NCBI RefSeq assembly: GCF_000214175.1
Contig: NC_015564.1
Span: 1,178,001-1,242,000 of the forward strand
Source of the DNA: Hoyosella subflava DQS3-9A1
GTDB taxonomy: Bacteria; Actinomycetota; Actinomycetes; Mycobacteriales; Mycobacteriaceae
Reading direction: 5' to 3'
Length of the DNA: 64,000 bases
Shown: piece after piece, positions 55,237-64,000 of the stretch
Layout of the letters: each line of letters opens with the position of its first letter
How positions within the stretch are numbered: the stretch's first letter is position 1
Notes under the pieces: model-generated
The model's database searches: none
The model's input: the letters and a program-made list of their open reading frames with translations, nothing else
What the model was told of the DNA's origin: nothing
Translations under genes and position numbers: made by a program

Positions 55237-56532
55237 TCAGGTGGGCACGCCGCGTTCGCCGATCTCCACGGCGGACAGTGCATCACCCACAAGACCTGCA
55301 GCGAGGGTGTTGCCACTCGACGGATCAATCAGCAGGAAACTGCCGGTGTGCCGGTTGACGCGGTAGTTGTCCGCGACAATCGGCTCGGCTACCCGGATGT
55401 GGATGCGCCCGATCTCATTGAGCGACAGAGTGCCCGGATCAGGGTCTGCGGTCAGTTCCTGCTCATCGAAACGCTCGATGATGGAGCCAACGATCGCCTG
55501 TGTGGTTTTCGTGCCCTGTTTCAGCAGCAAACGTGCACCCGGACGCAGCGGCTTCTCCGCTAGGACACACACGGTCGCTTCGAAGTCGTCGATCGCGTCG
55601 GGTGCATCCGAAGGGGACGCGATCACGTCACCGCGAGAAATGTCGATGTCGTCTGCAAGGAGCAGAGTCACGCTCCGCCCAGCCTCAGCATGGTCGAGTT
55701 CACCATCAGCAGTGTCGATCTTCGTGACAGTGGAGCGGATACCAGCGGGAAGAACGACAATCTCGTCTCCGGTGCGCACTTCACCTGCAGCGACCTGTCC
55801 CGCATAGCCACGATAATCAGGATAGTCGGCGGTACGGGGACGAATGACGTACTGGACCGGGAATCGCAATCCCACGTTGTGCGGCTCCGCATCGACAGGC
55901 ACCGCCTCGAGGTGCTCGATGAGAGACGGTCCCGTGTAGTAAGGCGTGCGCTCTGAACGGCTCGCGATGTTGTCACCGAACAGCGCGGACACCGGGATTT
56001 CCTGGACATCGTCGGGGCCCCAGCCGAGCGCAGCGGTGAGTGCGTTGAACTCGTCACAAATCTGGCCGAATACGGCGGCCGGATCTTCAACGAGATCAAT
56101 CTTGTTCACTGCCAGGACCAGCTTCGGTACTCCCAGCAGCGCCATCACGGCGGCGTGACGCCGCGTCTGCTCGATGACGCCCTTGCGGGCGTCGACGAGG
56201 AGAATCACGAGCTGGGCTGTCGAGGCGCCCGAGACCGTGTTCCGCGTGTACTGCACATGCCCGGGGGTGTCTGCCAGCACGAACGAGCGCTGGGGCGTCG
56301 CGAAGTAGCGGTACGCCACGTCGATGGTGATGCCCTGCTCGCGTTCAGCGCGCAAGCCATCAACGAGCAGCGACAGGTCCGGTGTGGAGAGGCCGCGGTC
56401 CACTGACGCACGGGTGACCGCGTCAATCTGATCGGCGAGAACGGATTTCGTGTCGTAGAGCAAACGGCCAACAAGGGTGGATTTACCGTCATCCACGCTG
56501 CCTGCGGTAGCCAGGCGTAAAAGGTCGCTCAT
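55237..56532 (-). CDS. cysN: Sulfate adenylyltransferase large subunit (GTPase)
   Basis: 431-residue elongation-factor-like GTPase: G1 AGSVDDGKST (10-19), G3 DTPGH, G4 NKIDLV, then two beta-barrel domains. Drives synthesis of adenosine 5'-phosphosulfate with CysD. No CysC (APS kinase) domain is fused at the C-terminus, fitting a pathway that reduces APS directly. Two bases after cysD. Ends near the palindromic terminator. Confidence 0.95.
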   Translation of the reverse strand: MSDLLRLATAGSVDDGKSTLVGRLLYDTKSVLADQIDAVTRASVDRGLSTPDLSLLVDGLRAEREQGITIDVAYRYFATPQRSFVLADTPGHVQYTRNTVSGASTAQLVILLVDARKGVIEQTRRHAAVMALLGVPKLVLAVNKIDLVEDPAAVFGQICDEFNALTAALGWGPDDVQEIPVSALFGDNIASRSERTPYYTGPSLIEHLEAVPVDAEPHNVGLRFPVQYVIRPRTADYPDYRGYAGQVAAGEVRTGDEIVVLPAGIRSTVTKIDTADGELDHAEAGRSVTLLLADDIDISRGDVIASPSDAPDAIDDFEATVCVLAEKPLRPGARLLLKQGTKTTQAIVGSIIERFDEQELTADPDPGTLSLNEIGRIHIRVAEPIVADNYRVNRHTGSFLLIDPSSGNTLAAGLVGDALSAVEIGERGVPT

Positions 56533-56534
56533 GC

Positions 56535-57578
56535 TCAGAAATATCCCTCTCGCTTGCGGTCCTCCATAGCGGCCTCCGAAACCCGGTCGTCGCCGCGGGT
56601 AGCTCCGCGTTCGGTCAAACGCGACGCCGCGACCTCGGCGAGGATTGCGAAGTTGTCGCTCGCGTCGGACAGCACCGCACCTGTTGTGGAACCGTCACCC
56701 ACCGTGCGGTAACGCACCGAACGGCTCTCGAGCGTCTCGTTCGAACGCGGCCCACCCCAGGGGCCGGGCGCAAGCCACATGCCGTCACGCTGGTAAACCT
56801 CGCGGTCGTGTGCGTAATAGATCGGGCAGAGTTCGACGTTGTCGCGGGCGATGTAGCGCCAGATGTCCAGCTCAGTCCAGTTGCTGAGCGGGAACACGCG
56901 CACATGTTCACCCGGAGAGTGCCGTCCGTTGTACAGGTTCCACAGTTCGGGACGCTGCTTCTTCGGATCCCACTGACCAAAAGCGTTGCGGAGGCTGAAA
57001 ATTCGTTCCTTCGCCCGCGAGCGTTCTTCGTCGCGACGGCCGCCACCGAACACCGCATCGAACCGGTGTTCACTGATCGCGTCGAGGAGTGGGACCGTCT
57101 GCAATGGGTTGCGGATACCGTCGGGGCGTTCTTCCAGACGGCCGTCGGCGATGTAGTCCTCAACACTCGCTACGTGCAGGCGCAGGCTGTACTTCTCGAC
57201 CATGCGATCGCGGAAGTCGAGGACCTCCTGGAAGTTGTGCCCGGTGTCGACGTGCAGGACCGGGAACGGAAGGGGAGCGGGCCAGAAGGCCTTGACTGCG
57301 AGGTGCAGAAGCACGGTGGAGTCTTTGCCGCCCGAGAACAGAATGACCGGACGCTCGAACTCGCCTGCGACCTCACGGAAGATATGAATCGACTCGGCTT
57401 CGAGCGCGGTCAGCGTATCGAAGTTTGCCGCCATATCGACGCGAGCCTTTTCAGCAGGCTGGTGTGACACCTCATCAGGGGTCAGTGCCTCATCGGGAGG
57501 TGTGTGTGCGCCCACGGCAGGCATCACTCCGTTCTGATCTCGGCCGGTCATGCCCCATGGGGCGGTTTCGATTGTCAT
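56535..57578 (-). CDS. cysD: Sulfate adenylyltransferase small subunit
   Basis: 347 residues from ATG 57578: PP-loop SGGKDSTVLLHL, then the GGGRRDEERSRAKERIFSLRN block and WTELDIWRYI. Makes APS from ATP and sulfate. About 48 residues more than usual at the N-terminus; Met at 57434 (MAANFDTLTALEAES) gives the normal family start. The ATGA overlap with the cysH stop favours the longer form. Confidence 0.92.
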   Translation of the reverse strand: MTIETAPWGMTGRDQNGVMPAVGAHTPPDEALTPDEVSHQPAEKARVDMAANFDTLTALEAESIHIFREVAGEFERPVILFSGGKDSTVLLHLAVKAFWPAPLPFPVLHVDTGHNFQEVLDFRDRMVEKYSLRLHVASVEDYIADGRLEERPDGIRNPLQTVPLLDAISEHRFDAVFGGGRRDEERSRAKERIFSLRNAFGQWDPKKQRPELWNLYNGRHSPGEHVRVFPLSNWTELDIWRYIARDNVELCPIYYAHDREVYQRDGMWLAPGPWGGPRSNETLESRSVRYRTVGDGSTTGAVLSDASDNFAILAEVAASRLTERGATRGDDRVSEAAMEDRKREGYF

Positions 57579-58276
57579 GTTGAGTGCAACCCACATTCAA
57601 TCTTGTTTTTGCCCGCCCAGCGACCGCTGCGCGGATCTGAGCCGGGTGCTGGCTTCATGGTGCACGGCGCACACCCGATTGAGGGGTACCCCTCGTCGAC
57701 AAGCGGATTAACCAGAATCGAGTGCTCGTCGATGTAATTCTGCATGTCGTCGTCGGACCACGCTGCGAGCGGGTTGATCTTCACCAAACCGAACGCCTCG
57801 TCATAGGAGATGAGCGGTGCGTTCGCTCGTGTGGGCGCCTCAACCCGGCGGATTCCGGTAACCCAGGCGTCGTAACCTGCGAGGGTTTTCTTCAGCGGCG
57901 CGACTTTGCGGAGCGCACAGCAGCGGTTCGGCTCGCGGGCGAAGAGGTCTTTGCCCTCCGAAGCGTCCTGCTCAGCCACCGTCTGCTCGGGCGTGACGTT
58001 GCGGATGTTCACGCCGTAGACAGCTTCGCTGGCATCACGCATACCGAGCGTTTCCGCGAAATGGTAGCCGGTGTCGAGAAACAAGATCTCCACCCCGGGC
58101 CGGACCTGCGCTGCGAGATGAACCAGCACCGCGTCCTGCATGTTCGATGCGACAATGTAGCGGCCGCCAAAGTTCTCTTCCGTCCAGCGGAGCAAGTCCT
58201 CGGCGGATGCACCGTCAAGGTCAGCGGCGCCGCGTTCGGCGATCCGCCGGAGATCTGTTTCCGTCGCGATACTCAT
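57575..58276 (-). CDS. cysH: APS reductase (phosphoadenylyl-sulfate reductase family)
   Basis: 233 residues. Contains the CC...CxxC set (RCCALRKV; GCAPC) that binds a 4Fe-4S cluster, marking an APS rather than PAPS reductase, and the active Cys in KNKIECGLH. Reduces APS to sulfite. ATG 58276 overlaps the stop of the upstream small gene (ATGA). Confidence 0.94.
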   Translation of the reverse strand: MSIATETDLRRIAERGAADLDGASAEDLLRWTEENFGGRYIVASNMQDAVLVHLAAQVRPGVEILFLDTGYHFAETLGMRDASEAVYGVNIRNVTPEQTVAEQDASEGKDLFAREPNRCCALRKVAPLKKTLAGYDAWVTGIRRVEAPTRANAPLISYDEAFGLVKINPLAAWSDDDMQNYIDEHSILVNPLVDEGYPSIGCAPCTMKPAPGSDPRSGRWAGKNKIECGLHST

Positions 58277-58494
58277 CGTGAAACCTTTCGCTTTACCGCC
58301 GATGCGCCCAGGAACTTCAGCGCAAAAACACGCCTGCATCCGCCGCATCGCCATTGACCGTGCGGCAGGGGTGTGCCGTCGGCCAGATCAGGTCGCAAAT
58401 CTTCATCCGCGCAATAGGGGCAATAGAAAGGAACAGCGCGGGACACCGGAGTGTTCCCTCCGGCACTATGATTTTCCGCGCTGTGTTCTGTCAT
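58273..58494 (-). CDS. cysX: Small four-cysteine protein between nirA and cysH
   Basis: 73 residues from ATG 58494 (AGGGA six bases before); GTG 58509 is an alternative. Two Cys pairs, FYCPYCADEDLRP and WRCGGCRRVFALKF, look like a zinc ribbon or small iron-sulfur site. The position matches Corynebacterium cysX (order fpr2-cysI-cysX-cysH-cysD-cysN, from memory), described as ferredoxin-like. It could pass electrons to sulfite reductase or APS reductase. Confidence 0.65.
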   Translation of the reverse strand: MTEHSAENHSAGGNTPVSRAVPFYCPYCADEDLRPDLADGTPLPHGQWRCGGCRRVFALKFLGASAVKRKVSR

Positions 58495-58510
58495 CGCTGG
58501 TCCCTGCACC

Positions 58511-60301
58511 TCACCGAAGCAGTTCTTCGCCGGCTCGCACGGCCCAGTCGGCGAAGTGCTCGCCGTTCACGCGGCTGTCAGCGAAATTGCGTACGACACG
58601 CTCTACATAGTCACCGAGTTCTTCGGTGGTGACCTTATGGCCGCGGAGCTTGCGCCCGAAGGCTGGTTCGAGGCCGAGGTGACCACCAAGATGAACTTGG
58701 AAGCCCTCGACGTGATTGCCGTCCTCGTCCGGGACGAGTTGGCCCTTGAACCCAATGTCTGCCACCTGTGCACGGGCGCAGGAGTTGGGGCAGCCGTTGA
58801 TGTTGATCGTCACCGCGGTGTCGAGTTTTTCGTTGAGATCTTTGAGGCGCCGCTCAAGCTCAGGAACAAGATCCTGCGAACGCTTCCGTGTCTCGACGAA
58901 GGACAGCTTGCAGAACTCGATGCCGGTGCAGGCCATGAGGTTCCGGCGCCAGAGTGACGGGCGGGCGGGGAGCCCGAGCCCGTCGAGCTCAGCGATCAAC
59001 GGCTCGACCTTATCCTCGGGAACATCGACAATGATCAGCTTCTGGTACGGAGTGAGGCGGACTTTGTCCGTGCCAGCCCGCTCGGCTGCGTCGGCCACAG
59101 CGAGAAGTGTGGTTCCCGACACGCGACCGGCGATGGGCGCGACCCCGACGGCATAGTTGCCGTTCTTAAGTTTCTGTACGCCGACATGGTCACGCGGCTT
59201 TGTCAGTGGTTCAGGTGCCGGGCCGTCGATCAGCTTTCTGCCTAAGTACTCAGTTTCCAGGACTTCACGGAACTTTTCAGGTCCCCAGTCCTTCACCAGG
59301 AATTTGATGCGTGCCCGGGCCCGCAACCTGCGGTACCCGTAGTCGCGGAAGATCGATACGATGCCTTCCCACACATCGGGCGCTTCCTCCAGAGGCACCC
59401 AGACACCGAGGCGCTGCCCGATCATGGGGTTGGTCGAGAGCCCACCGCCGACCCACACGTCGAGTCCGGGCCCATGCTCTGGATGGTTCACACCAATGAA
59501 AGCGCAGTCGTTCACCTCGTGCGCGACGTCCTGAAGGCCCGACATCGCTGTCTTGAACTTGCGGGGCAGGTTCGAGTACCGCGGATCACCGACGTAGCGG
59601 CGAACGATCTCCTCGATGGCCGGTGTCGGGTCCAGGACCTCATCCTCAGCCAGGCCAGCTAGCGGTGAACCGAGAACGATGCGAGGTGTGTCGCCGCACG
59701 CTTCCGTGGTGGTGAGGCCGCACCCTTCGACGCGGCGCCAGATCTCCGGCACGTCCTCGACCCGGATCCAGTGGCACTGGACGTTCTGGCGGTCGGACAG
59801 GTCGGCCGTGTCGCGGCCGAACTCTTTCGAGATCTGGCCGATGGTCCGCAGCTGTTCAAGGTTCAGCTGCCCGCCGTCAACCCGGATGCGCAGCATGAAG
59901 TAGCTGTCTTCGATGATGTCGATGTTCTCATCGCCGGTCCAGCTGCCGTCATACCCCTGCTTGCGCTGGGTGTAGAGACCGTACCAGCGGAAACGCCCGC
60001 GAAGATCGGCTTTGTCGATGCTGTCGAAACCACGGATCGCGTAGATGTTCTCGATACGCTGGCGAACGTTGAGGGGATTGTCATCCTTCTTCGTCTGCTC
60101 ATTCGGGTTCAGCGGTTCGCGATACCCGAGTTTCCACTGGCCCTCGGCTTTGCGACGCTTCGGCCGTGCGGCCCGGGCACGGCCCCCTGCTGCGGCGCCG
60201 TTCGCTCCACCAGCCTTCGTGGCGGTCCGTGCAGGCCGCTCACGGCGCACGGGAGCCGCGGTCGGCTCAGCTGGGGAGGCAGCGTCGTGGGCTGACGACA
60301 T
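58511..60301 (-). CDS. nirA: Ferredoxin-dependent assimilatory sulfite reductase
   Basis: 596 residues, siroheme/4Fe-4S enzyme reducing sulfite to sulfide. Cluster Cys ligands in TGIEFCKLSFVE and NINGCPNSCA. Tyr110 and Cys202 correspond to Tyr69 and Cys161, which are cross-linked in the M. tuberculosis enzyme. The first 50 residues are Ala/Arg/Gly-rich and absent from that enzyme. ATG 60301 has AGGAG seven bases upstream. First gene of the nirA-cysX-cysH-cysD-cysN operon. Confidence 0.95.
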   Translation of the reverse strand: MSSAHDAASPAEPTAAPVRRERPARTATKAGGANGAAAGGRARAARPKRRKAEGQWKLGYREPLNPNEQTKKDDNPLNVRQRIENIYAIRGFDSIDKADLRGRFRWYGLYTQRKQGYDGSWTGDENIDIIEDSYFMLRIRVDGGQLNLEQLRTIGQISKEFGRDTADLSDRQNVQCHWIRVEDVPEIWRRVEGCGLTTTEACGDTPRIVLGSPLAGLAEDEVLDPTPAIEEIVRRYVGDPRYSNLPRKFKTAMSGLQDVAHEVNDCAFIGVNHPEHGPGLDVWVGGGLSTNPMIGQRLGVWVPLEEAPDVWEGIVSIFRDYGYRRLRARARIKFLVKDWGPEKFREVLETEYLGRKLIDGPAPEPLTKPRDHVGVQKLKNGNYAVGVAPIAGRVSGTTLLAVADAAERAGTDKVRLTPYQKLIIVDVPEDKVEPLIAELDGLGLPARPSLWRRNLMACTGIEFCKLSFVETRKRSQDLVPELERRLKDLNEKLDTAVTININGCPNSCARAQVADIGFKGQLVPDEDGNHVEGFQVHLGGHLGLEPAFGRKLRGHKVTTEELGDYVERVVRNFADSRVNGEHFADWAVRAGEELLR

Positions 60302-60699
60302 TAAATGCTCCTGAAACAAGATCTGACGTGGACTGTCCGGTTTGCGCGAGTTCAAGCTACCTGGACGTGTGAGGCTGGCGCTTTCAGCCAAGCGGACTTC
60401 CCCGTTGAACCGGGCATGCGCAGGCAGCTACGGGCGACAGCCGCAGCTATTGACACGCTTGAAATCAATATGGCGGCGCTGCACAAGCCGCGTGCCAGCC
60501 AGCCATACCCCTGGTCCACTCACCCGTCCATTGTGCCATGGATCGGGATGCGTCCCGAACGCGCAGGTAGACGCAGGGAAAGGCATGTTATCGATGCCCA
60601 GTATCAGGTATCAGCAACGTGTCTCATCCTGTTGGGTTTCGGGCCGGATGCGAGAAGCGGGCACACTGGAAGCACACGTCCAGCCCAGGAACGGAACAA
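60302..60699. other. Divergent nirA/hemW control region
   Basis: 398 bases. Both operons must start here. I find no near-consensus promoter pair, no Cys-rich leader ORF toward nirA, and no palindrome longer than about seven bases. A frame continuing nirA upstream is open but lacks a ribosome site. Confidence 0.5.
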
Positions 60700-61899
60700 A
60701 TGTCACTCCCCGCCCACGAGTTAGTCCTCCCGGCGTCGGCCATGAGCACGGTGCCTGAAAGGCGCTTCGGCATCTACGTGCACGTCCCGTTCTGCGCGAC
60801 GCGCTGCGGCTACTGCGATTTCAACACTTACACCGCCGGGGAACTCGGCAGTTCGGCATCGCCGGAATCCTGGCTCGAGGCGTTCAAGCGAGAGACGGAA
60901 CTCGCGGCGAAAATGCTGAGTGCGGCAGGGGTACCGCAGGCTGACTCCGTCTTCGTGGGTGGCGGGACGCCGTCGCTACTGGGTGCCGCGGCTCTTGCTG
61001 ACGTTATCGACACGATCTCGAACACGTTCGGCATACGGCCGAACGCTGAGGTCACCACGGAAGCGAACCCGGAGTCCACATCGCCACAGTTCTTTCAGAC
61101 TATTCGCGAGGCAGGCTTTACCAGGGTCTCTCTGGGCATGCAGTCGGCTGCACAGCACGTGCTGGCAGCGCTTGACCGGACCCACACGCCGGGACGCGCC
61201 ATTTCCGCGGCTCAAGAAGCACGCGAGGCGGGATTTAAACACGTGAATCTCGACCTCATCTACGGCACTCCTGGCGAACGTGACAGCGACCTCGACGCGT
61301 CGCTCGACGCGGTTCTCGCAGCTGGCGCTGACCATGTATCGGCCTACGCACTCATAGTCGAAGACGGTACGGCGCTGGCGCGCCGGATCAGGAAGGGCGA
61401 GATGCCCGCGCCCGATGATGACGTGCTTGCAGCGAGGTATGAGCTGATCGACTCGCGTCTCGCCGGAGCTGGGTTTCAGTGGTACGAAGTATCGAACTGG
61501 GCCGCGAATGAGGAGGCTATCTGCCGCCACAACGTCGGCTACTGGAACGAGTCGAACTGGTGGGGAATAGGGCCCGGAGCGCACAGTCATGTTGGGGGTG
61601 TGCGCTGGTGGAACGCCAAACATCCAGCTCGCTACGCGGATCAACTCGCTTCCGGTTTTTTGCCGGTAGGAGGCGTCGAGACACTGTCCGCGGAAGATCA
61701 GCACCTCGAGTACGTGATGCTCGCGGTGCGGATGCGGGCTGGCCTCGCGCTTCGCCGGTTGTCTTCCGCGGAGCGTGCTGCAGCAGAGAGATGCGCCGAT
61801 GAGGGGCTTGCTGAGATCGCCGAGGGTAGGCTGCGGCTGACTGGCCGGGGACGTCTGCTTGCGGACGGTGTGGTGAGACAGATCGTGACCGCAGAATGA
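60700..61899 (+). CDS. hemW: Radical SAM heme chaperone HemW
   Basis: 399 residues. Radical-SAM Cys triad C32-ATR-C36-GY-C39, preceded by GIYVHVPF, and GGGTPSLL and RVSLGMQS motifs. Proteins annotated as HemN in actinobacteria with CxxxCxxC and only three Cys in this region are heme-inserting HemW. ATG 60700, with MSTVPERR at 60742 as alternative. Same place as in mycobacteria before hrcA. Confidence 0.9.
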   Translation: MSLPAHELVLPASAMSTVPERRFGIYVHVPFCATRCGYCDFNTYTAGELGSSASPESWLEAFKRETELAAKMLSAAGVPQADSVFVGGGTPSLLGAAALADVIDTISNTFGIRPNAEVTTEANPESTSPQFFQTIREAGFTRVSLGMQSAAQHVLAALDRTHTPGRAISAAQEAREAGFKHVNLDLIYGTPGERDSDLDASLDAVLAAGADHVSAYALIVEDGTALARRIRKGEMPAPDDDVLAARYELIDSRLAGAGFQWYEVSNWAANEEAICRHNVGYWNESNWWGIGPGAHSHVGGVRWWNAKHPARYADQLASGFLPVGGVETLSAEDQHLEYVMLAVRMRAGLALRRLSSAERAAAERCADEGLAEIAEGRLRLTGRGRLLADGVVRQIVTAE

Positions 61900-61953
61900 A
61901 GACGTGGCAATCTTCACTTCTCCTATGGCATAACTGCTGGTTATAGACCGGGC

Positions 61954-61959
61954 TAAAAT
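61954..61959 (+). promoter_or_regulatory. -10 box upstream of hrcA
   Basis: TAAAAT 44 bases before the hrcA ATG, with TAACTG 17 bases upstream as a weak -35. It is bracketed by AGACC (61945-61949) and GGTCT (61961-61965). No CIRCE element is present. Confidence 0.4.
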
Positions 61960-62002
61960 GGGTCTTCGTTGCGGCATATCGATGTCGGAGAGGTGGTGAA
62001 CG

Positions 62003-63037
62003 ATGCCGAGCACAGATGACAGGCGTTTCGCGGTGTTGCAAGCCATCGTGTCGGACTACGTTTCGACGCATGAGCCGGTCGGATCCAAGGCTCTGGTTGA
62101 TCGTCACGGGCTAGGAGTGTCGAGCGCCACGGTTCGTAACGACATGGCCGTCCTCGAAGCTGAGGGCTACATTCGGCAGCCACACACGTCGTCAGGGCGG
62201 GTGCCGACGGACAAGGGGTATCGGCAATTCGTTGACCGGATAGCCGAAGTCAAGCCACTCTCGCACGGCGAGCGGCGCGCGATCATGGAGTTTCTTGAGG
62301 GCGGTGTCGACCTCGATGACGTCTTGCGCCGCGCGGTACGTCTGCTCGCCCAACTCACCCGCCAGGTCGCCGTTCTGCAGTACCCGACTTTGACGTCCTC
62401 GAAAGTGCGGCATATCGAGGTCGTGCCGCTGAACCCAGCGCGCTTGCTGCTTGTGGTGATCATGGATACCGGACGGGTGGACCAGCGGCTGGTGGAACTT
62501 GGTGACGTCATCAGTGAAGAGCAAGTGAGCACCCTCCGTGTGTTGCTTGGCCAAGCGCTCGAAGGTAAACACCTTTCAGCAGCCTCGGTCGCCGTTGCTG
62601 AACTAGCGAATCAGGTCGAGCATGACATGCGCGACCCAGTGGTGCGGTCAGCGACAGTCCTCGTCGAGACGCTCGTTGAGCGCAGCGAGGACCGGCTGGT
62701 TCTCGGCGGGACCTCGAATCTGACAGCCAATGCTGCTGACTTTGGCGGCAGCCCGGGGGCGATGCTGCAGATTCTCGAGGCGCTCGAGGAGCAAGTTGTC
62801 GTCCTCAAACTTCTCGCTGCGGCTCAGCACCCGGGAATGGTGACGGTCCGGATCGGTGAGGAAATGGAAGACGAGCAGATCCGGGCGACATCTGTCATTT
62901 CGACAGGATACGGCGCCGCGGGTGCAACCTTCGGCGGCGTTGGTGTGCTCGGCCCGACGCGTATGGACTACCCGTGGGCAATCGCCGCTGTGTCAGCGGT
63001 CGCCCGTTACGTGGGGGAGGTCCTCTCCGCGAGATGA
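62003..63037 (+). CDS. hrcA: Heat-shock repressor HrcA
   Basis: 344 residues: N-terminal winged helix ([34 protein letters not shown]) and GAF-like C-terminal domain. Represses chaperone genes through CIRCE. ATG 62003. Followed by dnaJ as in other actinobacteria. Confidence 0.95.
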   Translation: MPSTDDRRFAVLQAIVSDYVSTHEPVGSKALVDRHGLGVSSATVRNDMAVLEAEGYIRQPHTSSGRVPTDKGYRQFVDRIAEVKPLSHGERRAIMEFLEGGVDLDDVLRRAVRLLAQLTRQVAVLQYPTLTSSKVRHIEVVPLNPARLLLVVIMDTGRVDQRLVELGDVISEEQVSTLRVLLGQALEGKHLSAASVAVAELANQVEHDMRDPVVRSATVLVETLVERSEDRLVLGGTSNLTANAADFGGSPGAMLQILEALEEQVVVLKLLAAAQHPGMVTVRIGEEMEDEQIRATSVISTGYGAAGATFGGVGVLGPTRMDYPWAIAAVSAVARYVGEVLSAR

Positions 63038-63203
63038 GACGAGGTGTGCGCACCGGCCCCGCAACCATGCAGTATGGTGCCGGGCGTCAAGGGGAGTACC
63101 GTCAGAAGGTGGTTATCCGCCGCGCCCATTAGTGACATTTCTGGGTGGCATTCTTCGGGTCAAGCTGAGATCCGCATGATGAGGAACAGGACAGAACACA
63201 AAC

Positions 63204-64000
63204 GTGGCACGTGACTATTACGGGACGCTCGGCGTTTCCAAGACGGCGACTGATCAGGAGATCAAGCGCGCGTACCGGAAGCTCGCACGGGAATTTCACC
63301 CTGATGTGAATCCCGACCCGGCGGCCCAGGAACGGTTCAAAGACGCGACGACGGCGTATGAGATTCTGAGCGACCCGCAGAAGCGGAAGGTCGTCGACAT
63401 GGGCGGTGACCCACTCGACGGTCCAGGCGGAGGCGCCGGAGCAGGTTTTGGGGCGCAGGGGTTCGGTGGCCTCGGTGACGTGTTCGAGGCGTTCTTCGGC
63501 GGTGCCGGGGGAATGGGGTCACGCGGCCCTCGCAGTCGTGTCCAGCCCGGCGCTGATGCCCTCCTGAAGGTTCGGCTCGACCTCGCTGAGTGTGCTCAGG
63601 GTGTCACCAAGGACGTCACCGTGGACACCGCGATCTTGTGCGATACGTGTCAGGGGTCCGGCGCGAATGGCAACTCGAAGCCAGTACAGTGCGAGACCTG
63701 CCGCGGGGCGGGCGAAATCCAGTCGGTTCAGCGCAGTTTCCTCGGACAGGTCATGACGACCAGGCAGTGCCCGACATGCAACGGTTTCGGTCAGATCATC
63801 CCTGACCCGTGCCGGAAGTGCGCTGGCGAAGGTCGCGTGCGTGCCCGCCGCGACATCGCTGTGCGCATACCGGCAGGTGTGGCAAACGGGATGCGTGTCC
63901 GGCTCGCAAGTCAAGGCGAAGTGGGTCCGGGCGGCGGTCCCGCTGGAGACCTCTACGTCGAGGTTGTCGAGCAGCCGCACGAGGTCTTCGTGCGTGACGG
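63204..64000 (+). CDS. dnaJ: Chaperone DnaJ (3' end beyond window)
   Basis: About 265 codons visible. J domain with FHPDVNPD, a Gly/Phe-rich stretch, and the zinc-binding cysteine repeats ([40 protein letters not shown]). GTG 63204. This is the second DnaJ type that follows hrcA. Co-chaperone of DnaK. Confidence 0.95.
   Translation, partial: MARDYYGTLGVSKTATDQEIKRAYRKLAREFHPDVNPDPAAQERFKDATTAYEILSDPQKRKVVDMGGDPLDGPGGGAGAGFGAQGFGGLGDVFEAFFGGAGGMGSRGPRSRVQPGADALLKVRLDLAECAQGVTKDVTVDTAILCDTCQGSGANGNSKPVQCETCRGAGEIQSVQRSFLGQVMTTRQCPTCNGFGQIIPDPCRKCAGEGRVRARRDIAVRIPAGVANGMRVRLASQGEVGPGGGPAGDLYVEVVEQPHEVFVRD

Noticed and set aside
60302-60699. Polycysteine leader ORF before nirA
   Set aside because: No adjacent Cys codons occur in any minus-strand frame of this gap.
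61900-62002. CIRCE element before hrcA
   Set aside because: No TTAGCACTC/GAGTGCTAA repeat is present; only a short AGACC/GGTCT pair.
60976-62046. 356-codon frame antisense to hemW
   Set aside because: Overlaps an unambiguous radical-SAM gene and has no family features.

Overview
The window is high-GC actinobacterial chromosome of the mycolic-acid group (Mycobacteriales/Corynebacteriales). The evidence is a complete yrbE-mce operon with an Mce-associated protein, methylglucose-lipopolysaccharide genes (gpgP, octT), a resuscitation-promoting factor, a DtxR/IdeR-like iron box, frequent GTG starts and several apparently leaderless genes. From memory, the backbone follows the Mycobacterium tuberculosis order from Rv2427c (proA) to Rv2373c (dnaJ2). 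The genus cannot be fixed by eye; a Hoyosella/Rhodococcus-like organism would fit.

Backbone part 1 (1-19861): a truncated ribokinase gene; proA; a MoxR ATPase and VWA-protein pair; the nadD-rsfS-gpgP-octT run; degV; comEA-comEC-holA; rpsT (opposite strand); a small DUF1648-like membrane protein; the three-gene set of circularly permuted ATP-grasp, alpha-E and transglutaminase-like proteins; a Tat-exported PGRP amidase; and lepA. Two perfect DnaA boxes lie ahead of comEA.

Inserted accessory block (19862-about 46394): in M. tuberculosis lepA and the GH15 trehalase gene are almost adjacent, but here about 26 kb lies between them. It holds a TetR/hydrolase pair with a large palindromic operator; phzF; an operon of flavin monooxygenase, GMC oxidoreductase and aldehyde dehydrogenase; a lone Rieske protein; a ten-gene mce operon (yrbEA, yrbEB, mceA-F, an Mce-associated protein and an SDR) with an SRPBCC gene at its head; a second TetR; an MpaB/Lcp-family (DUF2236) oxygenase; an HSL-type esterase; an acyl-CoA synthetase; a nitronate monooxygenase; a coiled-coil protein; an Rpf; and an iron-siderophore binding lipoprotein. 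The enzymes form a plausible route for importing a large hydrophobic, possibly isoprenoid, substrate and degrading it to acyl-CoA. Three control regions of this block (mce operon, mpaB/esterase, monooxygenase/Rieske) share a 22-bp motif beside the -35 box, which suggests one regulon.

Backbone part 2 (46399-64000): GH15 trehalase; two small membrane ORFs; a leaderless 30-codon ORF ending in Cys-Cys just ahead of the sulfate ABC transporter genes (subI-cysT-cysW-cysA), a candidate cysteine attenuator; a large Asp-box lipoprotein; a 53-nt near-perfect palindrome acting as terminator; the converging assimilatory operon nirA-cysX-cysH-cysD-cysN; hemW; hrcA; and the start of dnaJ, cut by the window edge. 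No tRNA, rRNA, CRISPR array or insertion sequence was seen.
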